A stretch of 46,635 nt of DNA. Source: Labrys sp. WJW (GTDB lineage Bacteria; Pseudomonadota; Alphaproteobacteria; Rhizobiales; Labraceae). How positions within the stretch are numbered: the stretch's first letter is position 1; each line of letters opens with the position of its first letter. The stretch lies in NCBI RefSeq assembly GCF_001676615.1, contig NZ_LYXZ01000068.1, forward strand, positions 1 to 46,635, written 5' to 3'. The translations under genes were made by a program, and so were the position numbers. The notes beneath the pieces were generated by a model. The model had not been told where the DNA came from. It ran no database searches and worked only from the letters and a program-made list of their open reading frames with translations. Positions 1 to 8,497 of the stretch are shown in pieces.

Positions 1-765
1 GCCCGCCGCAACGGCGCCGCCGTCGGCCGTCTCGGCCAGGCAATCGATACTGATGTCTGCCTCACCGCAGCTGTCGAGCAAGGCAAAGCGTTGCTCGAAG
101 GCGCCACGGACACAGGCAAGGCTCTTGGCGGAAAACGGCCTGCTGCCGTCGGCAAGACCGCATTTTCGGGCGACGCGATCGAGCCAGCGACGCTGGTCGG
201 CAATGAGGGCGCCGCGGGTCTGCCGGTCTGCCTTCAGGCTCGCGACCGCCTCGCGATAGCTCTGCGCCAGGATGAGATCGGCCTGTCCCAATTTCCGGTC
301 GGAACAAATCGCCTTCTCCAGCGCCGTTGCGGCCTCGCCGCAGTTGAAGCTTGCGCGGCCAAGCGGCTCGCGCGCGGCGTTCGGATCGGCAAAGCGCGCC
401 GCCACCTCGCTCTGGCATGTCGCGGCCATCGACATATAGAGCGTGCCTTGCTGGCCGGCATAACGGTAGGCGCATAGCTGCATGCGCTCGCCATAATCGA
501 TCTGATCCGCTTTGGAGAGCCGCGGGTAAAACTCCTTTTCGCAGATGGAGACGACAATGGCGCTGAATCCGGTATCCGCACTGGAGCCCCAGCGGCATTC
601 GCGCAGCAACGCCGTCGCCGCCTTGCAGCTCTTCTGCTCCCGCAGCAGATTTTCGAGGCCCTCTATCCCGGACTCCCCGGGCCTGGCGCAGGCATTGTCC
701 TGCGCAAAGGCCGGTTGCGCGGCCGCGAGCAGGATCGCAAGGATCAGAAAACCGAAATAGCGCAT
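1..765 (-). CDS. Secreted LprI-like (DUF1311) protein, C-terminus cut by window edge
   Basis: The reading frame opens at the ATG whose first base is 765 and stays open for 255 codons to the left edge, so the C-terminus is missing. Residues 1-21 form a signal peptide (hydrophobic LILAILLAAA, then AFA before QDN), so the protein is predicted to be periplasmic. Residues 141-230 resemble the lysozyme-inhibitor LprI/DUF1311 repeat: FNC, an ICSD motif with Cys154, a DRKLGQADL segment, a QRRWLDR segment with Trp194, then Cys202 and Cys218. Many paired cysteines suggest disulfides. Inhibition of lysozyme is known for one family member only, so the function here is open. It has no operon partner in the window; an OsmC-type gene lies upstream on the same strand 131 bp away. 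Confidence 0.75.
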   Translation of the reverse strand, partial: MRYFGFLILAILLAAAQPAFAQDNACARPGESGIEGLENLLREQKSCKAATALLRECRWGSSADTGFSAIVVSICEKEFYPRLSKADQIDYGERMQLCAYRYAGQQGTLYMSMAATCQSEVAARFADPNAAREPLGRASFNCGEAATALEKAICSDRKLGQADLILAQSYREAVASLKADRQTRGALIADQRRWLDRVARKCGLADGSRPFSAKSLACVRGAFEQRFALLDSCGEADISIDCLAETADGGAVAAG

Positions 766-896
766 CGCCCGCCCTCTCAAAGGGGAATGGCGAGAGGCTA
801 TAGGAGGTCAGGCTTGTCCGGCCATCGTCTTTGACAGGTATTCTCGGCACAAACCGGCGGATCCATGCCGAAATGTACGGACGGCGCGGCTGAAGT

Positions 897-1307
897 TCAG
901 CCCAGGATCGGATTGCCCTTGAGCGTGTTGCTGACGGTGCAGATCCGCTCCGCATCGGCAATGATCGCCGCCTTCGTCGCCTCGTCGAAATCGCCGGTGA
1001 CCTCGATCGTGACATGGAAACGGGCGATGCGCGAAGGTTCGTCCACCGCCTTCTCGCCCTTGACCTCGGCACGGACCTCGCCGAGCCTGTCGAGCACGCC
1101 GAGATTGCTGGCGGCGATGCGGGCGCTGAGCACGAGGCAGGCCGACAGCGAGGCATAGAGCAGGTCGAGCGGATTGAAGCCGGCCTCCGAGGGACGGGTG
1201 ACCACGCCGATCTCCCCGCCCGTGGCCGACGTCACCAGAGGGTGTCCCAGGCGGGACAGCACGGCCGTTGCCCCCGTCTGCCTCGGTTTCACTTTTGCAA
1301 CCGACAT
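897..1307 (-). CDS. OsmC-family protein
   Basis: A 136-residue protein of the OsmC/Ohr fold, a family of thiol peroxidases acting on organic hydroperoxides. The two family cysteines are in place: Cys57 in the helix LLYASLSACLVL and Cys123 in RICTVSNTL, followed by the usual GNP near the C-terminus. The segment before the first cysteine (FNPLDLL) fits the OsmC rather than the Ohr subgroup. The start is supported by GGGAGA just upstream of the ATG on the minus strand. It is divergent from the exported superoxide dismutase gene across 223 bp, so both could belong to an oxidative-stress response, although no OxyR-like site was recognised. The exact substrate is unknown. Confidence 0.85.
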   Translation of the reverse strand: MSVAKVKPRQTGATAVLSRLGHPLVTSATGGEIGVVTRPSEAGFNPLDLLYASLSACLVLSARIAASNLGVLDRLGEVRAEVKGEKAVDEPSRIARFHVTIEVTGDFDEATKAAIIADAERICTVSNTLKGNPILG

Positions 1308-1530
1308 GCCGTTCTCCCTTATGGCCCAAGCAGGTAAATTCCCGCTTTCGGCAGGAAGATCCGGCCCGCTCCGGCCGCTTCCTGTCCACGGCGCCGGCAG
1401 CGCGTGTCCGCCTTTCGGTCACGGTGCCACCAAATTACCACTCTAGCCTGGGCGACGCCCGTAGCGCGTGGCCACAGGCACCCACCCCATTGCTCATGCT
1501 TCTTCATCCAACAGGCCGGAGACGTTTTCA

Positions 1531-2277
1531 ATGACCATGACCATGCTGAACCGTCGCACCCTCCTCGCCTCCGCGACAGGCATTGCCCTGGCTGCCAGCG
1601 CTGGAGCCGCGCCCGCCCGCGCGGCCGCCTCGGAATCTGCAGGCCCGAAAGGCCCCGCCGAACTGCCGCCCCTGCCCTATGAAGCCGCGGCACTGGCACC
1701 GACCATCGATGCCGAGACCATGACGCTACATCACGACAAGCACCATCAGGCCTATGTCAGCAATTTCAACGCGGCCCTGAAGCAGGAACCCTCGCTGGCG
1801 GACCTCAGCTACCCTGATATCCTCGCCGGCCTGGACAAGGTTCCGCAGTCCGTCCGCCAGGCGGTGCGCAACAATCTCGGCGGCCATGTCAACCACACCA
1901 TGTTCTGGCAGATCATGGGCGCCAAGGGCGGCGAGCCCGCAGGCGAAGTGCTCGCCGCCATCGAGCGTGATTTCGGCGGCGTCGCCAAGCTGCAGGAAGC
2001 CTTCGGTGCCGCCGGTGCCAAGGTCTTCGGTTCGGGCTGGGTGTTCGTCACTGTGACGAGCGAGGGCAAGCTCGCCCTCGACAGCAGGCCCAACCAGGAT
2101 ACGCCGCTGATGGACGGCAAGCGCGTGCTGTTCGGCAACGACGTCTGGGAGCACGCCTATTACCTGACCTACCGCAACCGTCGGCCGGATTATCTCAAGG
2201 CCTGGTGGAAGGTGGTCGACTGGCACAAGATCGGCGAACGCTACGTGCTCGCCAAGCAGGGCAAGCTGGTGATCTGA
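1531..2277 (+). CDS. Exported Mn-type superoxide dismutase
   Basis: Dismutates superoxide to peroxide and oxygen. From the ATG at 1531 the protein has 248 residues; a longer in-frame start at 1468 exists, but GGAG at 1518-1521 favours 1531. Residues 1-32 look like a Tat signal (NRRTLLASA, a hydrophobic stretch, then ARA), so a folded, metal-loaded enzyme is predicted in the periplasm. The Fe/Mn-SOD domain begins near LPPLPYEAAAL. Metal ligands are His67 (LHHDKHH), His122 (GGHVNHTMFW), Asp204 and His208 (DVWEHAYY). GGH before the second ligand and Gln189 in NQDTPL are the manganese-type signature rather than the iron type. The gene stands alone, divergent from osmC and convergent with ahcY. 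Confidence 0.92.
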   Translation: MTMTMLNRRTLLASATGIALAASAGAAPARAAASESAGPKGPAELPPLPYEAAALAPTIDAETMTLHHDKHHQAYVSNFNAALKQEPSLADLSYPDILAGLDKVPQSVRQAVRNNLGGHVNHTMFWQIMGAKGGEPAGEVLAAIERDFGGVAKLQEAFGAAGAKVFGSGWVFVTVTSEGKLALDSRPNQDTPLMDGKRVLFGNDVWEHAYYLTYRNRRPDYLKAWWKVVDWHKIGERYVLAKQGKLVI

Positions 2278-2306
2278 CGCTTGCGGCGGATGTGAGAGCA
2301 CAGGCA

Positions 2307-2340
2307 ATAAAAAGCCCTTCCCGCAGCTGCGGGAAGGGCT
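2307..2340 (-). terminator. Rho-independent terminator of ahcY
   Basis: A perfect 28-bp palindrome at 2313-2340 (AGCCCTTCCCGCAG and its complement) forms a 12- to 14-bp GC-rich stem. Read on the minus strand it is followed by a T-rich run at 2307-2312, which makes it a terminator for ahcY, whose stop lies 24 bp upstream. On the plus strand no U tract follows, although the hairpin may still protect the convergent superoxide dismutase transcript. Confidence 0.85.
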
Positions 2341-2364
2341 GAAACGCAAACGCCTCGAACGAAC

Positions 2365-3765
2365 TCAGTAGCGATAGAGTTCCGGCTTGAACGGGCCGTT
2401 CTGGTCGACGCCGATATAGGCGGACTGCTTGTCGGAAAGCTTGGTCAGGGTGGCGCCGACCTTGGCGAGGTGGAGCGAGGCGACCTTCTCGTCCAGATGC
2501 TTGGGCAGCGTGTAGACCTGCTTGCCGTACTGGCCGGGGTTGGTCCACAGCTCGATCTGGGCCAGCGTCTGGTTGGTGAAAGAAGCCGACATCACGAAGG
2601 AGGGGTGGCCGGTGGCATTGCCGAGATTGACCAGGCGTCCCTCCGACAGAAGGATGATGCGATGGCCGTCGGCGAACTGGATCTCGTCGACCTGCGGCTT
2701 CACATTGGTCCACTTCAGGTTGCGCAGGCCGGCGACCTGGATCTCCGAGTCGAAGTGACCGATGTTGCAGACGATGGCGCGGTCCTTCATGGCGCGCATA
2801 TGGTCGAGCGTGATGACGTCGACATTGCCGGTGGCGGTCACGAAGATGTCGGCGCGGGGAGCAGCCTGCTCCATGGTGACGACTTCATAGCCTTCCATCG
2901 CGGCCTGCAGGGCGCAGATCGGATCGACTTCCGAAACCAGCACGCGGCAGCCGGCATTGCGCAGCGAGGCCGCCGAACCCTTGCCGACGTCGCCGAAGCC
3001 GGCGACCATGGCGATCTTGCCGGCCATCATCACGTCGGTGCCGCGGCGGATGCCGTCCACCAGCGATTCGCGGCAGCCATAGAGGTTGTCGAACTTCGAC
3101 TTGGTCACCGAATCGTTCACGTTGATGGCGGGGAAGAGCAGCGTGCCCTTCTTGGCCATCTCGTAGAGGCGATGCACGCCCGTGGTGGTTTCCTCGGTCA
3201 CGCCGCCGATGGCGAGCGCATTCTTGGTGTACCAGCCCGGATGCGTGGTGAGGCGCTTCTTGATGGCAGCGAAGAGGACTTCCTCTTCTTCATTGGTGGC
3301 GCCATCGAGGAAGGCGGTATCGCCCTTCTCGGCGCGCAGGCCCAGATGCATCAGCATGGTGGCATCGCCGCCATCGTCGAGGATCAGGTTCGGCGTACCG
3401 CCATCGGCCCATTCGAAGATCTTGTGGGTGTATTCCCAGTAGTCTTCCAGGCTCTCGCCCTTGATGGCGAAGACCGGGGTGCCGGCGGCAGCGATGGCGG
3501 CAGCGGCATGGTCCTGGGTGGAGTAGATGTTGCAGGAAGCCCAGCGCACATCGGCGCCGAGAGCCTGCAAGGTCTCGATCAGCACGGCCGTCTGGATGGT
3601 CATGTGCAGCGAACCGGCGATGCGGGCGCCCTTGAGCACCTGGCGCGGGCCATATTCGGCGCGCGTGGCCATCAGGCCCGGCATTTCGCTCTCGGCGATC
3701 TCGATTTCCTTACGGCCCCAGGCGGCCAGACCCATATCCTTGACGATGTAATCTTGCGTGCTCAT
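2365..3765 (-). CDS. ahcY: Adenosylhomocysteinase
   Basis: Hydrolyses S-adenosylhomocysteine to adenosine and homocysteine, clearing the methylation by-product in the activated methyl cycle. The frame is open from 3936, but the family start is MSTQDYIV at 3765, giving 466 residues, the usual alphaproteobacterial length. GGAAG lies just upstream of that ATG. Clear family landmarks are YSTQDHAAAA near residue 81, NVNDSVTKSKFDN near 215-227, and the NAD-binding AGFGDVGKG at 255-263. The C-terminus ends PELYRY. It is a monocistronic gene closed by a strong terminator. The 190-bp leader has an AT-rich stretch (TATATCCTTAT on the minus strand), but no SAH or SAM riboswitch could be made out. Confidence 0.97.
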   Translation of the reverse strand: MSTQDYIVKDMGLAAWGRKEIEIAESEMPGLMATRAEYGPRQVLKGARIAGSLHMTIQTAVLIETLQALGADVRWASCNIYSTQDHAAAAIAAAGTPVFAIKGESLEDYWEYTHKIFEWADGGTPNLILDDGGDATMLMHLGLRAEKGDTAFLDGATNEEEEVLFAAIKKRLTTHPGWYTKNALAIGGVTEETTTGVHRLYEMAKKGTLLFPAINVNDSVTKSKFDNLYGCRESLVDGIRRGTDVMMAGKIAMVAGFGDVGKGSAASLRNAGCRVLVSEVDPICALQAAMEGYEVVTMEQAAPRADIFVTATGNVDVITLDHMRAMKDRAIVCNIGHFDSEIQVAGLRNLKWTNVKPQVDEIQFADGHRIILLSEGRLVNLGNATGHPSFVMSASFTNQTLAQIELWTNPGQYGKQVYTLPKHLDEKVASLHLAKVGATLTKLSDKQSAYIGVDQNGPFKPELYRY

Positions 3766-3890
3766 TCGATGCTTCCCGCATTTGACATGGCGGGCGTCTA
3801 GCACAGTCGGCCTTTGCCGGCAATAAGGATATAAGGATTTCTTTATGTGACTAAGGTGCCGGCGCCTCGCTCCCACCCCCGTACAACGCA

Positions 3891-3916
3891 AAAAGGGCAG
3901 GCCAAACCGCCCGCCC
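3891..3916 (-). terminator. Rho-independent terminator of the yidB-like gene
   Basis: An inverted repeat of 8 bp with one G-U pair (GGGCAGGC at 3895-3902, GCCCGCCC at 3909-3916) has a 6-nt loop and, on the minus strand, runs into TTTTT at 3890-3894. It lies 40 bp after the stop of the YidB-like gene. Confidence 0.75.
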
Positions 3917-3955
3917 TCCTGCTTCTCCGATGCCATGGCCCGGCGAATAGCGGCC

Positions 3956-4444
3956 TTACTGGCCGAGTTCGTCCCGCGTGGGGATGCGCCCGTTCGGCGT
4001 CAGCTTGTTGATGATCTCGGGCAAATGCTGCGCGAGCTGGCCGAGCAGGTCGTTGGGATTGACGCCCGCCTTCTGGGCGAGGTTGTTCAGCGTATCCTGG
4101 CCGAGGACCTGGCCGAGCTGGCCCGGCTGGATCGGCTGGTTCTGCCCGCCGCCGATCCAGGAATTGATCACGTCCCCGTGGCCTGATTGCTGGAACTTCT
4201 CGAGGAGACCGCCAAGGCCGCCGAGCAGGCCGCCATCGCTGGAGGCATCCGCCTGCGGTGCGGACGGTGCGGGAGCCGGGGCCGGCGCTGGGATGGAGGC
4301 CTGAGTGTCAGCCTGAGCGTCGCTGCTGCCGCCACCGAGCCATTTGGCCAGAAGCAGAGCACCTGCGGCAAGAATGAGCGGCTTGGCCAAGCCACTGCCG
4401 CTATCCGGAACTGCTTCGTTCACCGCGTTATCAAAAAAACCCAT
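3956..4444 (-). CDS. YidB-like DUF937 protein
   Basis: A 162-residue protein related to E. coli YidB. An N-terminal hydrophobic stretch (residues 20-37) is followed by a Pro/Ala-rich linker (PAPAPAPAPSAP, near 53-64). A conserved C-terminal domain starts at GLLGGLGGLLEKFQQSGHG and contains SWIGGGQNQPIQ, QLGQVLG and KLTPNGRIP. The family function is not established. AGGAGG stands 8 bp before the ATG. It is divergent from the GlsB/YeaQ-like gene over 227 bp in which no operator was found. Confidence 0.85.
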   Translation of the reverse strand: MGFFDNAVNEAVPDSGSGLAKPLILAAGALLLAKWLGGGSSDAQADTQASIPAPAPAPAPSAPQADASSDGGLLGGLGGLLEKFQQSGHGDVINSWIGGGQNQPIQPGQLGQVLGQDTLNNLAQKAGVNPNDLLGQLAQHLPEIINKLTPNGRIPTRDELGQ

Positions 4445-4671
4445 AAGCGCCTCCTATTTCTGGGAGATGCCGCGTCACCTGCGGCTTACCTCAAGGAAGT
4501 CTATTCTGGCATCCATGGCAGGCGTTTTACAATATTCCCATTTGTGAAATTTTTTCCGCGCACCCATTTCGTTACGGCACCCCTCGCTCTTGCCAAAAGA
4601 ATGCAGGTCCTTACGATGCGAACACCGATCAAATTCGGAAACGATTATCGATTCGGCGGAGGAACGCGCTC

Positions 4672-4932
4672 ATGGGCGACTTAGGTTGGATCTGGACCAT
4701 TATTGTTGGCATCATTGCCGGCTTTCTCGCCAGCAAGGTGGTGAATAAATCGGGGGCCGGCCTGATCATGGATCTGGTCATCGGCCTGGTCGGCGCCGTC
4801 GTCGGCAAATTTATCGGCGGCGCGCTGCTCGGCATGGGCCCCAATTCGGGGATCCTCGAAAATCTTCTGGTCGCCTTTGCCGGCGCTGTCGTGGTGCTGG
4901 TGGGCTACAATGCCCTGATGCGCCGCCGCTGA
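4672..4932 (+). CDS. GlsB/YeaQ/YmgE-family small membrane protein
   Basis: An 86-residue, very hydrophobic protein with three predicted membrane segments (about residues 5-22, 30-52 and 63-80) and the family pattern GIIAGFLA, GLIMDLVIGLVGAVVG, GGALLG. The Pfam name transglycosylase-associated protein is historical, and no enzymatic activity is known. Members are often general-stress induced. GGAGGAA lies 9 bp ahead of the ATG. A hairpin terminator follows. Confidence 0.88.
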   Translation: MGDLGWIWTIIVGIIAGFLASKVVNKSGAGLIMDLVIGLVGAVVGKFIGGALLGMGPNSGILENLLVAFAGAVVVLVGYNALMRRR

Positions 4933-4983
4933 CAGGCCGCCGGTCACACCGGACGAATTTTTCCAGGAAGCAAACGCATTCAG

Positions 4984-5009
4984 GCGGCGGCGTCATTGCC
5001 GCCGCTTTC
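4984..5009 (+). terminator. Probable terminator after the GlsB-like gene
   Basis: GCGGCGGC (4984-4991) and GCCGCCGC (4998-5005) form a perfect 8-bp stem with a 6-nt loop, followed by TTTCT. The U tract is short, so termination may be partial. The convergent mutarotase-like gene ends immediately beyond. Confidence 0.6.
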
Positions 5010-6110
5010 TCATTGGTGCAGCACGAAGTCCGGATCGTAGGGCACGCTGAACTCGCCGACATCAGACAGCACTGCCAGCCGGTTTCCGCGGGCCTCCACC
5101 TCCATCACCCGGTCCCAGCCCGCCGGTACCGGCATGATGCCGATGGCCTGCCGCAAGTCGATCTCGCCCGACGGCGTCAGGCTGATCGAGGTCGGGATGC
5201 CCTGCTCGCTATAGTCGTTCGGCTCGATCGACGCCTTGTGGCCCGCCAACAGATAGGTCCGCACTTCCTCCAGCCCGAGCACGCCGCGATGGCGGCTGTT
5301 CCAGGGGCTGTAGTAGCGGCCGCCATTGCTCATCCACAACAGGGTGGAGGGGAAGTCTTCCGGCCGCTTCAGGCTGAGCACCAGATCCGCCTCGCGATGC
5401 CGTAGCGCGGCACCCCAAGCGAACTCCCGGCCGGGCGCCTCGGGCATCATCACGCAATCCTCGTGGTTGCGGTCGAACGGGTAGCAGCTGAGATTGGCCG
5501 TACCGCCATCGGCAAGCGGAGCCTTCTTGAGATCCTTGAAGCGCGCGGGATAGGCCAGTGCCGAGTGCCCCTTGAGCGGATCGGCCTCCAGCGGATCGGC
5601 CGATGTCTCGATGAAACGCTTGGGCGAAAAGCTCAGATGGCCGCCCTGTGGCAGCGACACCATCATGTGCAGGCCGACGGAGACGGCGCCCTCGCCTCCC
5701 TGGAACAGATGGCGCTGATAGAGGAAGGGATTGTCGTCGCGCAGGGTGAGTTCCTTGACGACGCGCGCGCCCATCACCCGCTTTTCAAGTTCGAAACGGG
5801 CCTGGCGCCCGCCATCGACCGTGCGGGTCTCCAGGTGCTTCCAGGCCGAATTGGCCGGCCAGCCATGGGCCGGTGAGCCATCGACATCGCTCAGGCCAAA
5901 AGGAGCGCAGAGGAAATCACCCGACAGGCGCTGCAGATGGGCCGGCGTGTCGGCGGCATGCGCCTCCTCCAGCCAGGGGGCACGGTGCAGCGGCGCGACC
6001 TTGCGGCCGTCCCGCTCCACGACGAGTTCCCGGATATGCCCGACCGCAAGATCCAGTGTCGCACGGATGCCGCGCGCCTCGATCGTGACAAACTCCTCAT
6101 CGGCGGCCAT
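5010..6110 (-). CDS. Galactose mutarotase-like (aldose 1-epimerase superfamily) protein
   Basis: A 366-residue cytoplasmic protein with the look of the beta-rich galactose-mutarotase/DUF4432-like superfamily: DFLCAPFG near the N-terminus, HGWPANSAW, a long beta-strand series, and FPSTLLWMSNGGRYYSPWNSRHRG segments with histidine and aromatic residues typical of sugar sites. The frame could start at 6119, but AGGGGAG abuts that ATG directly. The second ATG at 6110 has proper spacing and is preferred. It is divergent from the GntR regulator of the neighbouring sugar ABC locus, so a role in presenting or interconverting the sugar taken up there is likely but inferred. No catalytic residue can be assigned with certainty. 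Confidence 0.65.
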   Translation of the reverse strand: MAADEEFVTIEARGIRATLDLAVGHIRELVVERDGRKVAPLHRAPWLEEAHAADTPAHLQRLSGDFLCAPFGLSDVDGSPAHGWPANSAWKHLETRTVDGGRQARFELEKRVMGARVVKELTLRDDNPFLYQRHLFQGGEGAVSVGLHMMVSLPQGGHLSFSPKRFIETSADPLEADPLKGHSALAYPARFKDLKKAPLADGGTANLSCYPFDRNHEDCVMMPEAPGREFAWGAALRHREADLVLSLKRPEDFPSTLLWMSNGGRYYSPWNSRHRGVLGLEEVRTYLLAGHKASIEPNDYSEQGIPTSISLTPSGEIDLRQAIGIMPVPAGWDRVMEVEARGNRLAVLSDVGEFSVPYDPDFVLHQ

Positions 6111-6310
6111 CGACTGCATCTCCCCTGAATCGCCTGATTTTTATTCGTTTCAAAACAATAAGATAGGCTTCCCGTGGTTCCAGTATGATCCAAAAGCGGA
6201 CAGACGCAACAGGCCGGCGAATGCCACAAACAGCCGCTCCGGTTGCCTCGTCTTCTTCGCCGGGGCCCTCGACCAAGGCGAAGAAGGCGCTTGCAACAAT
6301 ATAAATGCAC

Positions 6311-6320
6311 TAATATATTA
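6311..6320. promoter_or_regulatory. Candidate operator palindrome for the GntR regulator
   Basis: The 239-bp gap between the mutarotase-like gene and the GntR gene contains the perfect 10-bp palindrome TAATATATTA, 39 bp before the GntR start, in an AT-rich patch. GntR/FCD proteins bind short palindromes and often autoregulate. The site is weakly supported because an AT-rich promoter could give the same pattern. Confidence 0.3.
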
Positions 6321-6358
6321 ATCGACGCTGCAGGGAGCAATCATCGGAGCCACCCGTC

Positions 6359-7033
6359 ATGCTGGACACGCTGCGACATGCGAATGTGAGGCCGCGCTCC
6401 ACTGCGACCAATGTCTACGAAATGCTGCGCAGCGACATCGTCCTCGGCGTGCTCAGGCCACAGCAGCCGATTCGCGAGGCCGATATCGCCGCCAGCCTCT
6501 CCGTGTCGCGCACGCCGGTGCGCGAGGCCTTGCTGCGCCTCGCCAATCTCGGCCTGGTCGAGATCTTTCCGCAGAGCGGCACCGTGGTCGCGCCAATCCG
6601 GGTGGAGAAGGTCAAGGCTGCCCAGCTGATCCGGGAGGTCGTGGAGGTGGAAGTCAGCCGCAGGGCATGCCAGGTGGTGAACCAGGCCGATCTCGACGCG
6701 CTCGCGGGCATCGTCGACGAACAGGAATTCGCGGCGGGGCGCAAGGACGTGCGCCGCTTCTACGAATTGGACGAAGCCTTCCATCGCCGCATTTTCGCAA
6801 CGGTCGACTGCCTTGCCGCCGCGGACGAGCTGGAGGACATGAAGGCCCATCTCAACCGCCTGCGCTTCGTCACCGTGAACTGGCCGAACCGCTCGGAAGC
6901 CATCATCGCCGAACATCGCGACATCCTTGCCGGCCTCGCCGCCGGGGACGAGGACGCCACCGCCATCGCCATGCGCAACCATCTGCGCACGATTTTGCAG
7001 GCGCTCGACAGTTTCGTCACGCGCACGCCGTGA
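6359..7033 (+). CDS. GntR-family (FCD) transcriptional regulator
   Basis: A 224-residue regulator with an N-terminal winged helix-turn-helix (about residues 15-80: RSTATNVYEMLRSDIV, then SVSRTPVREALLRLANLGLV) and a C-terminal all-helical FCD ligand-binding domain. Candidate metal ligands of the FCD domain are visible as Asp/His in ELDEAFHRRIF, His in AEHRDIL and His in MRNHLR. GGAG precedes the ATG by 9 bp. It reads into the solute-binding protein gene 78 bp downstream and probably controls the locus in response to a sugar acid or a related carboxylated ligand, as is usual for this subfamily. Confidence 0.92.
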   Translation: MLDTLRHANVRPRSTATNVYEMLRSDIVLGVLRPQQPIREADIAASLSVSRTPVREALLRLANLGLVEIFPQSGTVVAPIRVEKVKAAQLIREVVEVEVSRRACQVVNQADLDALAGIVDEQEFAAGRKDVRRFYELDEAFHRRIFATVDCLAAADELEDMKAHLNRLRFVTVNWPNRSEAIIAEHRDILAGLAAGDEDATAIAMRNHLRTILQALDSFVTRTP

Positions 7034-7111
7034 ACCAGAGCCGCCGCAAAGGCGGCCGTCACAACGACAAAGCCAAGGCTGCGGCAACGACCGCAGGCAG
7101 GAGGGAACCCC

Positions 7112-8380
7112 ATGATCTTGACGAAGTTACGTGCAGCGGCCGTTGCCGGCCTGCTTGCCGCAGGTTTGTCGGCCCCGGTGAGCCACGCCGCCGACAAGCC
7201 GCAACTGACGGTGTCGCACGACAAGGCCGGCTGGCAGGCCAATTTCGAGGCCTATGGCAAGGATGACCCCACCGCGAGCTGGCAGGTCACGCCCTTCGGC
7301 GACACCACCAACTACCAGGCGGCGGTCAGGGCGGCCCTGCCGACCTCCTCGGCGCCCGGCATGTTCACCTGGTGGTCCGGCTACCGCATGAAGGACCTGG
7401 TGGAGGCGGGCCTGCTCGAGGATCTGACGGCGATCTGGAAGCCGTTGCTGGCCGAGGGCAAGGTCAAGCAGGAAGTCGCCGATGCCTTCAGCTTCGATGG
7501 CAAGATCTATGCCGTGCCGAACAACGTCGCCTATTGGGCGATGTTCTATAACAAGAACGTCTACAAGGAGCTCGGCCTGCAGGTTCCCAAGACCTGGGAA
7601 GAGCTGGAAGGCAACCTCGCCAAGATCAAGGCTGCCGGCAAGGTGCCGATCGGCCAGACCATCGAGGGGCGCTGGCCGGCCTTCATCTGGTTCTCGGAGT
7701 TCCTGGTACGGTCCGATCCGGATTTCTACGTCAAGCTGATGGCCGGCAAGGCCAAATATACCGATCCCCAGGTCGCGGCGGCTTTCGCCACCTGGAAGGA
7801 CTGGATGGCCAAGGGCTGGATGGACGACGGCACCTCGCCTTTCGGTTTCACCACCGGCGACAGCATGAACAACTCCTTCGCGCAGGGGAAGGTCGTTCAC
7901 ATGCTGGTCGGTACCTGGTTCGCCGACACGGTTACCAAGGCCGGCACCATCGAAGGGCGCGACTGGGGCCTGTTCGTGCTGCCCAACAAGACTGCCAGCC
8001 TGCCGCCGAGCGTGATCTTCGAGGCGGGACCGCTGCTGGTGTCGAAGAACTCCGACACGCATGACACCGCGGTGAAATCAGCCACCTATTGGATGAGCAA
8101 GGCAGGCGAGCAGCGCTGGGCCGACCTCACCGGCTTCCTCGTCGCCAATGCCGACGCCAAGCTGCCTGCCGACAAGGAAGTCGCCAAGCTGAACGATGTG
8201 GTGGCCAAGGACCACTACAAGCTGCTCGGCCGCTATTGGGAAACCACCCCCTCACCGATCGCCGAGGCGGCCGTCGACGAGATCTCCAAATTCGTGCTCG
8301 ACCCGAATTCCGCTCCGGAGGTGATGCAGAACCTGCAGAAGATTGCGGACGACTACTGGGCTGCCCACCCCAAGCCGTGA
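7112..8380 (+). CDS. ABC sugar transporter solute-binding protein (family 1)
   Basis: A 422-residue periplasmic binding protein. A Sec signal peptide ends near SHAADKP (about residue 27). The body has the family 1 landmarks of carbohydrate importers: TWWSGYRMKDLVEAGLLEDLT, then YAVPNNVAYWAMFYNKNVYKELG and PKTWEELEGNLAKIKAAG, which line the sugar cleft. GGAGGG sits 9 bp before the ATG. It is the first transporter gene, followed after a 235-bp gap by two permeases. That gap contains a long inverted-repeat element. The substrate is not readable from sequence, but the linked dehydratase suggests a sugar or sugar acid. Confidence 0.93.
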   Translation: MILTKLRAAAVAGLLAAGLSAPVSHAADKPQLTVSHDKAGWQANFEAYGKDDPTASWQVTPFGDTTNYQAAVRAALPTSSAPGMFTWWSGYRMKDLVEAGLLEDLTAIWKPLLAEGKVKQEVADAFSFDGKIYAVPNNVAYWAMFYNKNVYKELGLQVPKTWEELEGNLAKIKAAGKVPIGQTIEGRWPAFIWFSEFLVRSDPDFYVKLMAGKAKYTDPQVAAAFATWKDWMAKGWMDDGTSPFGFTTGDSMNNSFAQGKVVHMLVGTWFADTVTKAGTIEGRDWGLFVLPNKTASLPPSVIFEAGPLLVSKNSDTHDTAVKSATYWMSKAGEQRWADLTGFLVANADAKLPADKEVAKLNDVVAKDHYKLLGRYWETTPSPIAEAAVDEISKFVLDPNSAPEVMQNLQKIADDYWAAHPKP

Positions 8381-8392
8381 GGAAAACCGCGA

Positions 8393-8497
8393 CCTTTGTC
8401 ATTGCCGGGCCTGTCCCGGCAATCCAGCCGACCTTCCCGCACAGGCGAGGTCCTCGATAGGCTGGATGCCCGGGTCGAGCCCGGGCATGACAAAAGG
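8393..8497. repeat. Inverted-repeat element, family A, copy 1
   Basis: A 105-bp element between the solute-binding protein and permease genes. It consists of two perfect 9-bp hairpins with 5-nt loops, ATTGCCGGG-CCTGT-CCCGGCAAT (8401-8423) and ATGCCCGGG-TCGAG-CCCGGGCAT (8466-8488). They are bracketed by TTTGTCAT and ATGACAAA and joined by ATCCAGCC (8422-8429) facing GGCTGGAT (8460-8467). The whole can fold as one long stem or as two hairpins. A second copy lies at 26183-26276. In an mRNA it could stabilise the 3' end of the upstream binding-protein message. Confidence 0.85.

Noticed and set aside
2470..3801. 443-codon plus-strand open frame opposite ahcY
   Set aside because: Shadow of ahcY; the translation is unlike any protein and the true gene is unambiguous.
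3766..3890. SAH or SAM riboswitch before ahcY
   Set aside because: The leader is short and none of the conserved blocks or paired stems could be found.
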